NCBI GenBank assembly: GCA_963759375.1
Contig: CAVWYY010000003.1
Span: 496,001 to 560,000 of the forward strand
Origin: DASSUW01 sp963759375
GTDB taxonomy: Bacteria > Actinomycetota > Thermoleophilia > Solirubrobacterales > Solirubrobacteraceae
DNA: 64,000 nucleotides
Direction of reading: 5' to 3'
Positions 7,173-15,873 of this stretch are shown here, in pieces. The notes under the pieces were generated by a model, which saw only the letters and a program-made list of their open reading frames with translations, was not told where the DNA came from and did no database searches. A program made the translations under genes and the position numbers. The first letter of the stretch is position 1. Every line of letters begins with the position of its first letter.

Positions 7173-7958
7173 CTAGGCAGCACGGGCCAGCGGCTCGTCC
7201 CACAGCCCGGGGAGCGCGGCGGCGACGGCCTCGTAGGCCGAGCGGCTCATCGCCATCCCGCAGTGGGAGGCGCGGATCTCGACGAACTCGTCCGCCGCCG
7301 AGTCCAGGCACGCGTGCCAGTCGACGATGCCGTCGGAGCGCGAGTAGACGCACACGTAGCGCACGTCCTCCGGGAAACCGGCCGCCAGGTCGGCCCGGAA
7401 CGGCGCGCAGCATGGTCCGCGCAGGCAGCGCATCGAGAACAGGCCGGGGACACGGCTCGTGCCGAGCGCGCCGACGAGGCCGACCTGCAGCAGCACGAGC
7501 GGGTGGACCTTGAGCATCGACACGGTTGGCGCGCCGAGCGTCACGATGCCGGAGACGAGGTCGGGGCGGCGGACGGCGACCGCGCGCGCCAGCACTCCGC
7601 CGCGGCTCTGGCCGATGATCGCCACGCGGCGGCCGGTGCGGTGGGCGAGCGCCTCGAGGCCCTCCTCGAGCAGCAGGCAGGCCTCCTGCGAGCAGCCCAC
7701 GTTGGCGCGGATCCCGGCCCGCCGGGTCCAATAGCCGTTGGCGCGCAGCCACTTGGACATCGTCGCCAGCGTGCCGTCACCCGCCATGAAGCCGGGAACC
7801 AGCAGCACGGGACGCCCGTAGCCGCGCTCGACGCCGTCGCCGCGCCAGACCGGGCTGCGCAGCAGCTGCGCAGCCTCGAGGCCCACTCGGGACTCCCGCC
7901 ATAGCGGGGGCACGTGGGGCACGGCTGGGGTCGGGATACGGGGGCGAGGTACGCCCAT
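7173..7958 (-). CDS. Alpha/beta hydrolase, lipase-like
   Basis: 261 residues with an alpha/beta-hydrolase core. GRPVLLVPGFMAGDGT is the oxyanion-hole strand, IIGQSRGGVLA carries the nucleophilic Ser (GxSxG) and SRSDGIVDW supplies the acid. ASHCGM carries the His. The ordering matches esterases/lipases of the triacylglycerol-lipase-like group. No signal peptide is visible, so it is probably cytoplasmic. It contains several cysteines (MRCLRGPCCAPF) that might form disulfides or bind metal. It converges on the rRNA methyltransferase across repeat element 1, and is divergent from the oxidoreductase at 8060, with a strong inverted repeat between them. Confidence 0.75.
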   Translation of the reverse strand: MGVPRPRIPTPAVPHVPPLWRESRVGLEAAQLLRSPVWRGDGVERGYGRPVLLVPGFMAGDGTLATMSKWLRANGYWTRRAGIRANVGCSQEACLLLEEGLEALAHRTGRRVAIIGQSRGGVLARAVAVRRPDLVSGIVTLGAPTVSMLKVHPLVLLQVGLVGALGTSRVPGLFSMRCLRGPCCAPFRADLAAGFPEDVRYVCVYSRSDGIVDWHACLDSAADEFVEIRASHCGMAMSRSAYEAVAAALPGLWDEPLARAA

Positions 7959-7978
7959 TTCCAGCCATTACCCCATCA

Positions 7979-8012
7979 GACCCCCCGGCGATACAAGTCC
8001 GACCGGGGGGTC
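7979..8012. promoter_or_regulatory. 10-bp perfect inverted repeat in a divergent promoter region
   Basis: GACCCCCCGG (7979-7988) and CCGGGGGGTC (8003-8012) flank a 14-base loop and are followed by TTTC. It lies between the divergent starts at 7958 and 8060, 34 bases before the TAGCAT box of the latter. Position suggests an operator or bidirectional terminator; the sequence alone does not decide. Confidence 0.5.
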
Positions 8013-8059
8013 TTTCGCCGGACGGCCGCGAAACGGGTCCGGCGAGTAGCATCGCGGGC

Positions 8060-8998
8060 GTGCGAGCCGCCACGATCAGCGACGGCACGATCGCCGTCCA
8101 GGAGCACCCCGATCCCGCTCCGGAGGCCGGCGAGCTGCTGGTCCGCGTGCACGCCGCCGGGCTGAACGGCGCCGACATGATGCAGCTCAAGGGCTTCTAT
8201 CCGGCCCCGCCCGGATCGCCGCCCGACATCCCGGGCCTCGAGCTCGCCGGCGAGGTCGTGGCCACCGGTGACGACGTCCGCCGCTTCGAGGTGGGCGACC
8301 GCGTGATGGCGATCGTCGGCGGCGGCGGGCAGGGCGAGCTGGCGATCGTGCACGAGCGCGTGGCGATGCCGATCCCCGAGGAGCTCGACTGGACCGCGGC
8401 CGGCGGCGTCCCCGAGGTGTTCTGCACTGCGCACGACGCGCTGTTCACGCAGGCCGGGCTGACCGTCGGCGAGCGGCTGCTCGTGCACGGCGCGGCCGGC
8501 GGCGTCGGCATGGCGGCGGTCCAGCTCGGCACCATGGCCGGCGCCCGCGTGTCGGCGACCGTGCGCAACGAGCACTGCCGCGAGCAGATCGCCGCGCTGG
8601 ACGTGAACGCCCTCGCGCCCGACGAGTTCCCGGAGGCCGGGCCGTTCGACGTGATCCTCGAGCTGGTCGGCTCCCCCAACTTCCCGGCGAACTTCGAGGC
8701 AGTCGCGCCGTGCGGGCGGATCGCGATCGTGGGCATCGGCGCCGGCGCGGAGATCGACTTCAGCCTGCGCGATCTGATGTACAAGCGCGTGCGCATGTTC
8801 GGCACGGTGATGCGCGCCCGCTCGCTGGAGGAGAAGGCGGTGATGACGCGCGGCGTCGAGAGGGCCGTGCTGCCCGGCTTCGTGTCCGGCGACCTGTCGG
8901 TGTTCGTGGCCGAGACGTTCCCGCTCGACCGGGTGGCCGAGGCCTACGAGCGCTTTCAGGCCGGCGGCAAGCTCGGCAAGATCGTGCTCGAGATGTGA
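8060..8998 (+). CDS. Zinc-free medium-chain quinone oxidoreductase-like protein
   Basis: 312 residues of the medium-chain dehydrogenase/reductase superfamily. A GroES-like N-terminal part (HPDPAPEAGELLVRVHAAGLNGADM) is followed by a Rossmann domain with VHGAAGGVGMAAVQLG for NADPH binding. The catalytic-zinc ligands of alcohol dehydrogenases and the structural-zinc cysteines are absent, as in NADPH:quinone oxidoreductases and PIG3-like enzymes. A GTG start 7 bases after TAGCAT (8047-8052) suggests a leaderless mRNA. The 3' end overlaps the convergent ECF41 sigma gene by 43 bases. ECF41 sigma factors are typically found beside oxidoreductases, epimerases or carboxymuconolactone decarboxylases, so this gene may be linked to that regulon. 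Confidence 0.85.
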   Translation: MRAATISDGTIAVQEHPDPAPEAGELLVRVHAAGLNGADMMQLKGFYPAPPGSPPDIPGLELAGEVVATGDDVRRFEVGDRVMAIVGGGGQGELAIVHERVAMPIPEELDWTAAGGVPEVFCTAHDALFTQAGLTVGERLLVHGAAGGVGMAAVQLGTMAGARVSATVRNEHCREQIAALDVNALAPDEFPEAGPFDVILELVGSPNFPANFEAVAPCGRIAIVGIGAGAEIDFSLRDLMYKRVRMFGTVMRARSLEEKAVMTRGVERAVLPGFVSGDLSVFVAETFPLDRVAEAYERFQAGGKLGKIVLEM

Positions 8999-9825
8999 GC
9001 CAGCTTGTCGGGGTTCACGACGGAGCGGATCGCGTGGATCTCGCCGTCTGAGATCTCGAACGACATCGCGGTGATCAGGGCGCCGGTCTCGTCGAAGCCG
9101 AGCATGCCCGCCTGGCCGTTGACCTCGGCCTGACGCAGCGAGAACCCGCGCCGGCCCGCCGCGCGGCGGAAGCCGGCGAGCATGCGCGCGATCGCCTCCG
9201 CGCCGGTGACCGGCTTCCAGATCTGCGGTGCCTTGCCGCCGCCGTCGCCGTAGAACGCCGCGTCCTCGGCCAGCATCGACACCAGCGGCTCGGTCTCGCC
9301 CTCCCACAGTGCGGCGATGAAGCGCCGTGCCAGCTCGTCGCGCTGCTCCTGTGAGGGCTCGAAGCGCGGGCGCCGCTCGGCCACGTGGCGGCGCGCACGG
9401 ACGGCGAGCTGCCGGCAGTTGTCCTCGCTCTTCCCGACGATCTCCGCGATCTCGTCATAGCCGTAGTCGAACGCCTCGCGCAGCACGAACACCGCGCGCT
9501 CGACCGGAGTCAGGCTCTCGAGCAGGACGAGCACGGCCATCGACAGGGACTCGGCGCGCAGGGCGGCATCGGGCCCCGGGTCGGCGAGCACGGGCTCGGG
9601 CAACCACGTGCCCGGGTACTCCTCGCGACGCACCCGGGCCGAGCGCAGGTGGTCGATGCACAGGCGCGTGACGACGGTGGTCAGCCACGCCTTGGGCGCC
9701 GCCACGTGGTCCTCGCGGTGGAAGCGCTCGTAGGCGTCCTGCACCAGGTCCTCGGCCTCGCTGAAGCTGCCCACCATGCGGTAGGCGATCGACAGCATCA
9801 GCGGCCGCAGTTCCTCGGGTGTCAC
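8956..9825 (-). CDS. ECF41-family sigma factor with fused C-terminal SnoaL-like domain
   Basis: 289 residues. Sigma region 2 (LRPLMLSIAYRMVGSFSEAE to about residue 65) and region 4 (LTPVERAVFVLREAFDYGYDEIAEIVG) are followed by a SnoaL/NTF2-like domain. Three ECF41 signatures are present: WLPEP at residues 74-78 in the linker, DGGGK in the C-terminal domain and NPDKL near the C-terminus. In this group the fused domain controls activity and no anti-sigma factor is needed. The GTG start at 9825 lies inside the TGTCACA -35 element of the divergent promoter for the epimerase gene. A 3' overlap with the oxidoreductase suggests mutual antisense transcription. Confidence 0.93.
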   Translation of the reverse strand: MTPEELRPLMLSIAYRMVGSFSEAEDLVQDAYERFHREDHVAAPKAWLTTVVTRLCIDHLRSARVRREEYPGTWLPEPVLADPGPDAALRAESLSMAVLVLLESLTPVERAVFVLREAFDYGYDEIAEIVGKSEDNCRQLAVRARRHVAERRPRFEPSQEQRDELARRFIAALWEGETEPLVSMLAEDAAFYGDGGGKAPQIWKPVTGAEAIARMLAGFRRAAGRRGFSLRQAEVNGQAGMLGFDETGALITAMSFEISDGEIHAIRSVVNPDKLAHISSTILPSLPPA

Positions 9826-9846
9826 AGGGCGCGCTCCCGTCTCGTC
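9820..9846 (+). promoter_or_regulatory. ECF41-type promoter of the epimerase gene
   Basis: TGTCACA at 9820-9826, exactly 16 bases, then CGTC at 9843-9846. This equals the target promoter described for ECF41 sigma factors (TGTCACA-n16-CGTC). The epimerase ATG at 9856 is nine bases after the -10 element, so the transcript should be leaderless or nearly so. The -35 element includes the sigma gene's own GTG start on the other strand. Confidence 0.85.
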
Positions 9847-9855
9847 TCCGACTGC

Positions 9856-10788
9856 ATGAACACCCTACGCATCTTCCTCGCCGGCGCCACCGGCGCCATG
9901 GGCCGCCACCTCGTCCCGCAGCTCGTCGAGCGCGGCCACCACGTCACCGGCACCACCCGCTCGCGCGCCGACGAGCTGCGCGCGCTCGGCGCCGAGCCGG
10001 CGGTGATCGACCCGCTCGACGCCGCCGCCGTGCGCGAGGCGGTCGTTGCCGCGCACCCCGACGTCGTCGTGCACCAGCTCACCGCGCTCGCCGGGCTCGG
10101 CTTCGGCCGCAACTTCGACAAGGCGTTCGCGCTCACCAACCGGCTGCGCACGGAGGGCACCGACCACCTGATCGCCGCCGCGCGCGCGGCGGGCGCCCGG
10201 CGGCTCGTGTGGCAGAGCTACGCGGGCTGGCCGTACGCCCGCGAGGGCTCGGGGCTGAAGACCGAGGACGACCCGCTCGACCCGGCGCCGCCCGCCGACG
10301 CCCGCGAGACACTCGCCGCGATCCGCCACCTCGAGGAAGCGGTGATCGGCGCGCGTGACATGGAGGGCGTCGTGCTGCGCTACGGCGGTTTCTACGGCCC
10401 GGGCACGTCGATCGACAGCGGCGGCGAGCACTCCGAGCTCGTGCGCAAGCGGAAGTTCCCGATCGGCGGCGACGGGACCGGCGTGTGGTCGTTCGTGCAC
10501 ATCGCCGACGCCGCCGCGGCCACGGTGGCCGCGATCGAGGGCGGCGCGCCGGGGATCTACAACATCGTCGACGACGACCCCGCGCCGGTCACCGAGTGGC
10601 TGCCCGAGCTGGCCCGCCAGGTCGGCGGCCCGCAGCCGCGCCGCCTGCCCGCCTGGCTCGTCCGCCTCGCCGCCGGCGAGCAGACGCTGTCGCTGATGAC
10701 CCGCGTGCGCGGGGCGGCGAACGACAAGGCGGCCCGCGACCTCGGCTGGCACCCCGCCCACAGCTGGAGGCAGGGCTTCGCGGTCTAG
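9856..10788 (+). CDS. NAD(P)-dependent epimerase/dehydratase (extended SDR), probable ECF41 target
   Basis: 310 residues. The N-terminal Rossmann motif GATGAMGRHLVPQL binds NAD(P). The substrate half includes ALAGLGF..NF, YGGFYGPGTS and FVHIADAAAA, all typical of extended SDR epimerase-like proteins. The usual YxxxK pair is replaced around WQSYAGWPY, so catalysis may differ from UDP-sugar epimerases. It is preceded by a complete ECF41 promoter and sits divergently from the ECF41 sigma gene, matching the known genetic neighbourhood of that sigma group. Its substrate is unknown. Its TAG stop lies in a CTAG that is also the stop of the convergent gene at 10785. Confidence 0.85.
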   Translation: MNTLRIFLAGATGAMGRHLVPQLVERGHHVTGTTRSRADELRALGAEPAVIDPLDAAAVREAVVAAHPDVVVHQLTALAGLGFGRNFDKAFALTNRLRTEGTDHLIAAARAAGARRLVWQSYAGWPYAREGSGLKTEDDPLDPAPPADARETLAAIRHLEEAVIGARDMEGVVLRYGGFYGPGTSIDSGGEHSELVRKRKFPIGGDGTGVWSFVHIADAAAATVAAIEGGAPGIYNIVDDDPAPVTEWLPELARQVGGPQPRRLPAWLVRLAAGEQTLSLMTRVRGAANDKAARDLGWHPAHSWRQGFAV

Positions 10789-11354
10789 CGCTCGCGGAAG
10801 CCGCCGCGGCCGTCCGGCACCAGCAGCGCGTCGTGCGTCTCGGCGACCTCGTCGGCGCGCAGGACGCGCTCGTCCGGCTCGAGGGACCCGACGATGAACG
10901 GGCACAGCGTGACCACCGGGCGGCCGTGGAAGCGCGCCTCCCATGCCGCCTCGTGGGCGAGGATCGCCTGATACTCCGTCGCGTCCGGACCGGTGGCCGA
11001 GCGCGCGTACCACCCGGCGTCGTGGCCGCGAGCCAGCGCCGCATCGAGCTCGCGCGACCATGCTTCTGCCACGGGCGCGGCCGGCGCAAACGGGTCCAGC
11101 GGCGCGATCACCATCCGCCGCGCGGCCTCCAGCTCGGCGACCGGCAACCCGGCCGCCTCGAGCGCCTGCCGGTGCGCCGCCTGCTCCGCCGGCGGCGCGC
11201 GGTGCACGAGCCAGCCGTTACGAAGGTTTCCGAGTCTGTAGAAGGCCGCGAGCAGCGGCAGCAGCTCGTCAGGCGCGCGCAGCAGGACCGCGAGATGCGG
11301 GCACTCGTGGCGCTCCACCGCATCCGCGAGGGCGGTGTCGAGGCTCGAGTTCAC
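10785..11354 (-). CDS. MEDS-like sensory domain protein
   Basis: About 189 residues from GTG 11354; a GTG at 11363 would add three. ERHECPHLAVLLRAPDELLPLLAAFYRLG...GWLVHRAP, AAGLPVAELEAARRMVIAPLD and GWYARSATGPDATEYQAILAHEAAWEARF resemble the MEDS (DcmR sensory) domain found in actinobacterial and methylotroph regulators. No DNA-binding domain or catalytic motif is visible. TAACGT lies seven bases before GTG 11354, favouring that start in a leaderless mRNA. The gene converges on the epimerase and shares a palindromic CTAG stop with it. Family assignment is by pattern only. Confidence 0.5.
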   Translation of the reverse strand: MNSSLDTALADAVERHECPHLAVLLRAPDELLPLLAAFYRLGNLRNGWLVHRAPPAEQAAHRQALEAAGLPVAELEAARRMVIAPLDPFAPAAPVAEAWSRELDAALARGHDAGWYARSATGPDATEYQAILAHEAAWEARFHGRPVVTLCPFIVGSLEPDERVLRADEVAETHDALLVPDGRGGFRER

Positions 11355-11384
11355 TCGCGCCACGTTACGCGAGAGTCGCCCGGA

Positions 11385-12038
11385 TCAGTAGGGCGGGAAG
11401 TCCGAGTACCAGTCGCCGAGGACGCGGAACGAGCGCCAGAACTCGCGCTTGGCCTGCTCCTCGTCCAGCGCCTCGTCGATGTTCGGCGTGTAGAGCGCCT
11501 CGATCGACGGGGTGAGCGTCTGGATCTCTCCGGGCGCCGGGAGCACCTCGCGCGCCAGCGGCAGCTCGAGCTCGTTGAGCACCTCGAGCGCCTCAGGGCC
11601 CATGACCACGACCATCTTGGGCTGCACGATCGCGATCTCCTCGACGAGGCGGGCGATGCACTCGGGCGCCGCCAGCGCCGTGTCGGCCACCGGGCACTTC
11701 ACGCACAGCGTGCCGTAGACGGCCAGCGGATCGATGTCGAGCCGCTTGAGCGACTTCATCAGCGCGGTGCCCGCGCGGCCGTAGAAGGCGACGCCCTCTT
11801 CGATCTCCGCGGGCGTGGGGTGGAACTTGAGCAACAGCACGTCGGCCTGGGGATGGCCGGAGCCGAGCACGGGCATGAGGCTGCCGCGCGGACAGCGGTC
11901 GCAGGCCTGCAGGTCTCGGGTGAAGTGGTTGAGCTCGCGGATGGCGCGCTCGAGGTACTTCTCGCGGATCTCGTCGTCGGTTGCGGGCATCCCGCCGACC
12001 GGTTTAGGCGCCCCGCGCTGTTCTCCTTGCCCCTGCAT
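11385..12038 (-). CDS. Uracil-DNA glycosylase superfamily protein, family 4-like
   Basis: 217 residues. The CDRCPRG motif near residue 47 and later LCVKCPV resemble the iron-sulfur cysteines of family 4 uracil-DNA glycosylases. The core MPVLGSGHPQADVLLLKFHPTPAEIEEGVAFYGRAGTALMKSL follows the layout of GxGxx..AD...GEAPG..E...G.PF.G.AG, but the catalytic GEAPG loop reads KFHPTPAE here. VVVMGPEALEVL matches the MGxxA strand. It may therefore be a divergent DNA glycosylase or a non-catalytic relative. ATG 11990 (MPATDDEI) is an alternative start that removes a poorly conserved leader. It ends 21 bases from the MEDS-like start. Confidence 0.7.
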   Translation of the reverse strand: MQGQGEQRGAPKPVGGMPATDDEIREKYLERAIRELNHFTRDLQACDRCPRGSLMPVLGSGHPQADVLLLKFHPTPAEIEEGVAFYGRAGTALMKSLKRLDIDPLAVYGTLCVKCPVADTALAAPECIARLVEEIAIVQPKMVVVMGPEALEVLNELELPLAREVLPAPGEIQTLTPSIEALYTPNIDEALDEEQAKREFWRSFRVLGDWYSDFPPY

Positions 12039-12041
12039 CGG

Positions 12042-13962
12042 TCATTGCGCGTCGCGGCCGGCGACGGCTCGCCGCACGCGACGCCGTTTGCTGGCGCGCC
12101 GGGCGGCCGCCGGGGTGGCGCGCGTCTCCAGGAACTTGAGCGCCTGGACCTGCGCGTACCGCAGCGACGAGGGCCGCCCGGTGATGTCCGCCTCGCGCAG
12201 CGATTGGAGGAACTCCTCCGGCCCGTCGAAGTCGCGCATGCGGATGCGCACCGCCCCCAGGCCCTGCGCCACGTGGGCGTCCGAGCCCGCACCGCCGGGG
12301 ATCCGGTATTTGCCCGCGAAGCGCACCGCCTCCTCGTTCCAGGCGGGGATCGCGATGCGCGGGTTGAACACCTCGATCGCGTCGACGTCGTCGACCACGC
12401 GCAGGAGGTGCTCGTAGTCCGGCACCGAGTGCAGGCGGTCGAACGGATGCGGCACGTAGACGAGGCCGCCCTGACGCCGGATCTCGGCGATCGTCTCCTC
12501 CAGCGTCATCCCGCGCGGGATCTTCTCCTCGATGAACAGGCCGATGACCTCGCCCTGGTCGGCGGTCTTGACCTCCTCGCCCACGATCACCTTGACGCCG
12601 AACTCGGCCGCCTTGTCGCGGGCCTCGAGCGCGCCGGAGATCTCGTTGTGGTCGGTCACCGCGATCGCGCCGAGGCCGCGCTCACGCGCGGTGGCCAGCA
12701 GCACCTCGACCGGCGTGACGCAGTCGTTCGAGTGGTCGGTGTGCATGTGCAGGTCGACGTCGATCAGCGTGCGGCGCGAGAGGCGATCGCGGACCGTCGC
12801 GTCGAGCCCGTCGAGCGGACGGCGCAGGGACGCCAGCTCGCCGTAGATGGCCTCGGCCTCGTCGGCCACGCGGCTCCAGGCCAGGTCGTCGCGCGCGGCC
12901 GCCGCGCGCCCGCGCAGGCGCTCGAGCAGGTCGGGGTCGGTCGCGATGCGCTCGAGCTGGGCGGCCAGCACGTCGACGTCACCGGGCTCGAACAGCAACC
13001 CGAGGTCGCCGTCGCCGAGCACCTCCTCGTAGGCCGGGAGGCGGGCGGCGACGGGCACGACCCCCGCACCGAGCGCGCGAACGAGCAGACCGGGGGCGGG
13101 GACGCTGCCGAACGTGGCGGCGACGACGACGTCGGCCTCCGCCAGCACCTCGGTCTCGGTGGCGTCGTCGGCCGACAGCAGCCGCAGCCGGTCGCGCAGG
13201 CGGCTGCGCAGCGCGCCGGTCGGGGCCGCGCCCGTCGGGCGAGAAGACGGTTGCCTGCCATTCGACGTCGTCGGAGACTCGCCGCAACGCGCGCAGGAAA
13301 AGTCGTAATGCCTGCCGCTCCTCCTGGGCGCAGAACGCGAGCCGCACCGGCCCGGCGTACGGCGGGCGGTCGACCTGCGCGGCGCCGGGGCGCAGCGACC
13401 GGTAGCGGGCCGGGAAGAAGCGCTCCATCAGCTCCTGCGTGGCGCCGAACGAGGCCGTGCGCGCGTCGAGCCGGCCGAAGAACAGCTCCACGAAGCGGCG
13501 GGCGACCTGGGTCGACAGCACGCGCTCGGTCGGCGCGTGGAACGAGCCGACGTTGAGTGCCCGGCTGTGCCGCAGCGCCACCGACGACGCGCTGGGAGCG
13601 AACGGCTCATGCACGTGCACGAAGTCCAGCGGCGCGAGCGACAGGACCTCCTCGATCGTCCGCGCCACGTCCACGGGCGGCGCCGGCAGCCCGCCGCGCC
13701 GCTGCAGCGGCAGCAGCTCCCCGACGCCGAGGACCCGCACGCCACCGCCACCGTCGAACAGCACCTCGGGGTTCTCGCGCGCCGACCGGATCAGCCGCCG
13801 CGACTCGCGCACCAGCTCCCGTGACCGCGACGGAGCCAGCACGAGCATCCGATGCCCGCGCGCCGCAAGCTCGTTCGACAGCTCGCCCACGAAAGCGTTG
13901 ACCTCGTGCTCGTCCTCCCACGCGTGGGGCGTCACCTGCGCGATCGCGTACCGCTCGGGCAC
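12042..13962 (-). pseudogene. Glycosyltransferase-PHP phosphoesterase fusion, split by a frameshift
   Basis: Two frames together make one long protein. From GTG 13962, VPERYAIAQVTPHAWEDEHE...NAFVGELS and VHVHEPFAP give the N-terminal domain of a GT-B (family 4-like) glycosyltransferase. The frame is lost near 13225-13240, after VEWQATVFSPDG. The continuation APTGALRSRLRDRL...EVLAEADVVVAATFGS...LLVRALGAGVVPVAARLPAYEEVL lies in the next frame and then runs into a PHP domain (IDVDLHMHTDHSND, AVTDHNEISG, VYVPHPFDR, GAGSDAH) ending at 12042. A one-base insertion or two-base deletion in the GC run explains the break. It may be a sequencing error, a recent mutation or frameshifted expression. TATCCT seven bases upstream of 13962 fits a leaderless promoter. 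Confidence 0.75.
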
Positions 13963-14021
13963 CGGCCGCAGGATAGTGGCCCGTGGGAGGAGTGCACGCG
14001 CGAGCACCGAACCGGCCGGGC

Positions 14022-14930
14022 ATGGTCATTCCTCAGGATTCCCGAGCGGCGGCGCTGGCGCCGGCCGCGGTCGCGCTGACGTTGCTGGTGGTGATGGTGC
14101 AGATCCGGATGGACGGGCCATGGTCGGAAGGCGTGCTGGTCCTGGTCGCACTCATCGCGGCCGTGCCGGTGTTCGCGCTGGCGCTCGCCGCGCCGCGCGA
14201 GGCGCGCGCCGAGCGCACGGCGCTGGTGGTGTGCGCGCTGCTGCTCGCCGGCCTGACGATCGCGCGGCTCGGCCACGCGCTCGCCGGTGACGACTACCTG
14301 GACGGCGGCGGGACGTTCTCGTGGATGCTCGCCCTGTTCACCGCGCTCTCGGGGTTCGTGTACTCCCGCACGCGCGCGGTCGTGGCTGTCCTGATCACCG
14401 CGCTGGCGGCGGTCGCGCTGGTGCTCGAGCTGGTGAACTGGATCTTCGGCGCCGAGGACATCGACGTGTTCCGCGTCCTGCTGGCGGTGGCGTTCGCCGC
14501 GCTGTTCGCCGCCGGCGTGGCGACGGCCGGGCGGGTCGCGACGCTGCTCGTCGCGGCCGCCGGCATCGTCGCCGTCAGCGGCTTCTACGTCATCGGGCTG
14601 GGGCTGCTGTTCGGGGCCACGGCCGGTCTCGGCTGGGGCTGGGAGCTGATCGCGCTCCTGGAGGGCGCGGCGCTCGCCGCCTATGCGGCGACCCGGCTCG
14701 AGCCGGGCCCCGCGTACCTCGCATTCTTCCTGCTCCTGCTGTTCGCGGCCACGGCGGCGTTCACCGGCGACGCCGTCAGTGGCGGGGTCATCGTCGACGG
14801 CGAGGAGATCCCGCCGCCCGGGGACGGCCCTTCGCTGATCGGCTGGCCGCTCGCGCTTGCGGTCGTCACGGTCGCGGCGGCGGCGTGGGGCCTGCGCCGC
14901 GCGCGCGATCAGATCGCCGCGACGTCGTAG
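14022..14930 (+). CDS. Polytopic membrane protein of unknown function
   Basis: 302 residues with about nine predicted transmembrane helices and only short loops, for example LAPAAVALTLLVVMVQI, EGVLVLVALIAAVPVFALAL, AVVAVLITALAAVALVLEL and LAFFLLLLFAATAAF. No catalytic or transporter motif is recognisable. A short acidic extracytoplasmic loop (VIVDGEEIPPPGDGPS) precedes the last helix. ATG 14022 is chosen because upstream residues are Arg/Pro-rich and not membrane-like. It is divergent from the glycosyltransferase-PHP gene and overlaps the convergent lipoprotein gene by 22 bases. Confidence 0.6.
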   Translation: MVIPQDSRAAALAPAAVALTLLVVMVQIRMDGPWSEGVLVLVALIAAVPVFALALAAPREARAERTALVVCALLLAGLTIARLGHALAGDDYLDGGGTFSWMLALFTALSGFVYSRTRAVVAVLITALAAVALVLELVNWIFGAEDIDVFRVLLAVAFAALFAAGVATAGRVATLLVAAAGIVAVSGFYVIGLGLLFGATAGLGWGWELIALLEGAALAAYAATRLEPGPAYLAFFLLLLFAATAAFTGDAVSGGVIVDGEEIPPPGDGPSLIGWPLALAVVTVAAAAWGLRRARDQIAATS

Positions 14931-15862
14931 AAGTCGCCCACCCGCACGTCGATCGCCTGCGCGCGCGGGGTGCCGAGCCGGTACGCCACGAGCGCCCGGC
15001 GGGCGGACCGCTCACCGCCGGTGAGGAACACGTGGCGGCCGGACTCCGACCAGGCGACGAACGTGTAGCCGGCCGGCACGACCGAGCCGGGCACCACCGC
15101 GGCGCGCCCGCGGGCGACGTCGAGGATCGCCAGCCGCCGCCAGCCGAAGGTGCCGTCGCGGACCGGCACGCCGAGCAGCTTCCCGTCCGGCGAGAACGCG
15201 CCCCGCCACGGCTCGAACTGCACGCCCGGCGGCGCCGCCACCGTGTGCGCGGTGCCGGTGCGCGTGTCGGTGAGCAGCAGCGTGGCGCACCCGGGGTCGG
15301 CGCACGAGGTCAGCAGCCGCGCGCTGGTCGGGCCGAGCGCGCCCGGCTCGACCGCCAGGTGGCGGACGACGCGGCCGGACGCCGGGTCCCACACCTCGAG
15401 GTCGTCGCCGTCTTCGAGCAGCAGCCCGTCGGCCACCGCGCGCAACGGGCGCCGGCCGCCGGGCGGCGTGCTGGCGCCGAGCGTGGTCACGCCGTCGGCG
15501 GTGACCTCGCGCACCGAGCGCACGAGCGTCGTGCGCACGCTGATGTCGACGACCCAGACGCGGTCGGGCCGCACGCTGGGCAGGAAGAACGCCGAGTCGC
15601 CGAACGCTCCGCGCAGCACGACGCGGTCGCCGCGGGCGAGCACCCGCCGCGACGAGCCGCCGGCCGCGAGCTGCGAGCGCGTCTCGCGCCGGACGTGACC
15701 GGTCGCGGCGTCGACGACCCACAGCACGCCGTCGCCGGCGAGGTAGAGCGTGGGACCGGTGGCCGTGGGCTGCGGCTCCGCGCCGCAGCCCACGATCACG
15801 CAGAGCAAAGCAAGGACGATGAAATTGGGCTTTCGCCCGCGCGTCCTCGCTAGCTCGGACAC
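14909..15862 (-). CDS. Beta-propeller lipoprotein (WD40/PD40-like)
   Basis: 317 residues. The N-terminus RKPNFIVLALLCVIVGC is a lipoprotein signal with a lipobox cysteine. The mature part consists of repeated four-strand blades with motifs such as VWVVDAATGHV, LEVWDPASGRVVRHL, GAFSPDGKLLGVP, LAILDVARGRAAV and FVAWSESGRHVFLTGG, which are typical of PD40/TolB-like propellers. It is expected to sit on the outer face of the membrane; the ligand is unknown. GTG 15862 (VSELARTRG) gives the shortest frame with an intact signal. It follows the inositol phosphate synthase by 11 bases on the same strand and may be co-transcribed. Confidence 0.7.
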   Translation of the reverse strand: MSELARTRGRKPNFIVLALLCVIVGCGAEPQPTATGPTLYLAGDGVLWVVDAATGHVRRETRSQLAAGGSSRRVLARGDRVVLRGAFGDSAFFLPSVRPDRVWVVDISVRTTLVRSVREVTADGVTTLGASTPPGGRRPLRAVADGLLLEDGDDLEVWDPASGRVVRHLAVEPGALGPTSARLLTSCADPGCATLLLTDTRTGTAHTVAAPPGVQFEPWRGAFSPDGKLLGVPVRDGTFGWRRLAILDVARGRAAVVPGSVVPAGYTFVAWSESGRHVFLTGGERSARRALVAYRLGTPRAQAIDVRVGDFYDVAAI

Positions 15863-15873
15863 CGCGTGCGACG

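Noticed and set aside
6721..7752. Open frame of 343 codons on the minus strand across element 1
   Set aside because: Arg/Ala/Pro-rich shadow of the hydrolase gene continued through hairpin repeats; no domain and no conserved start.
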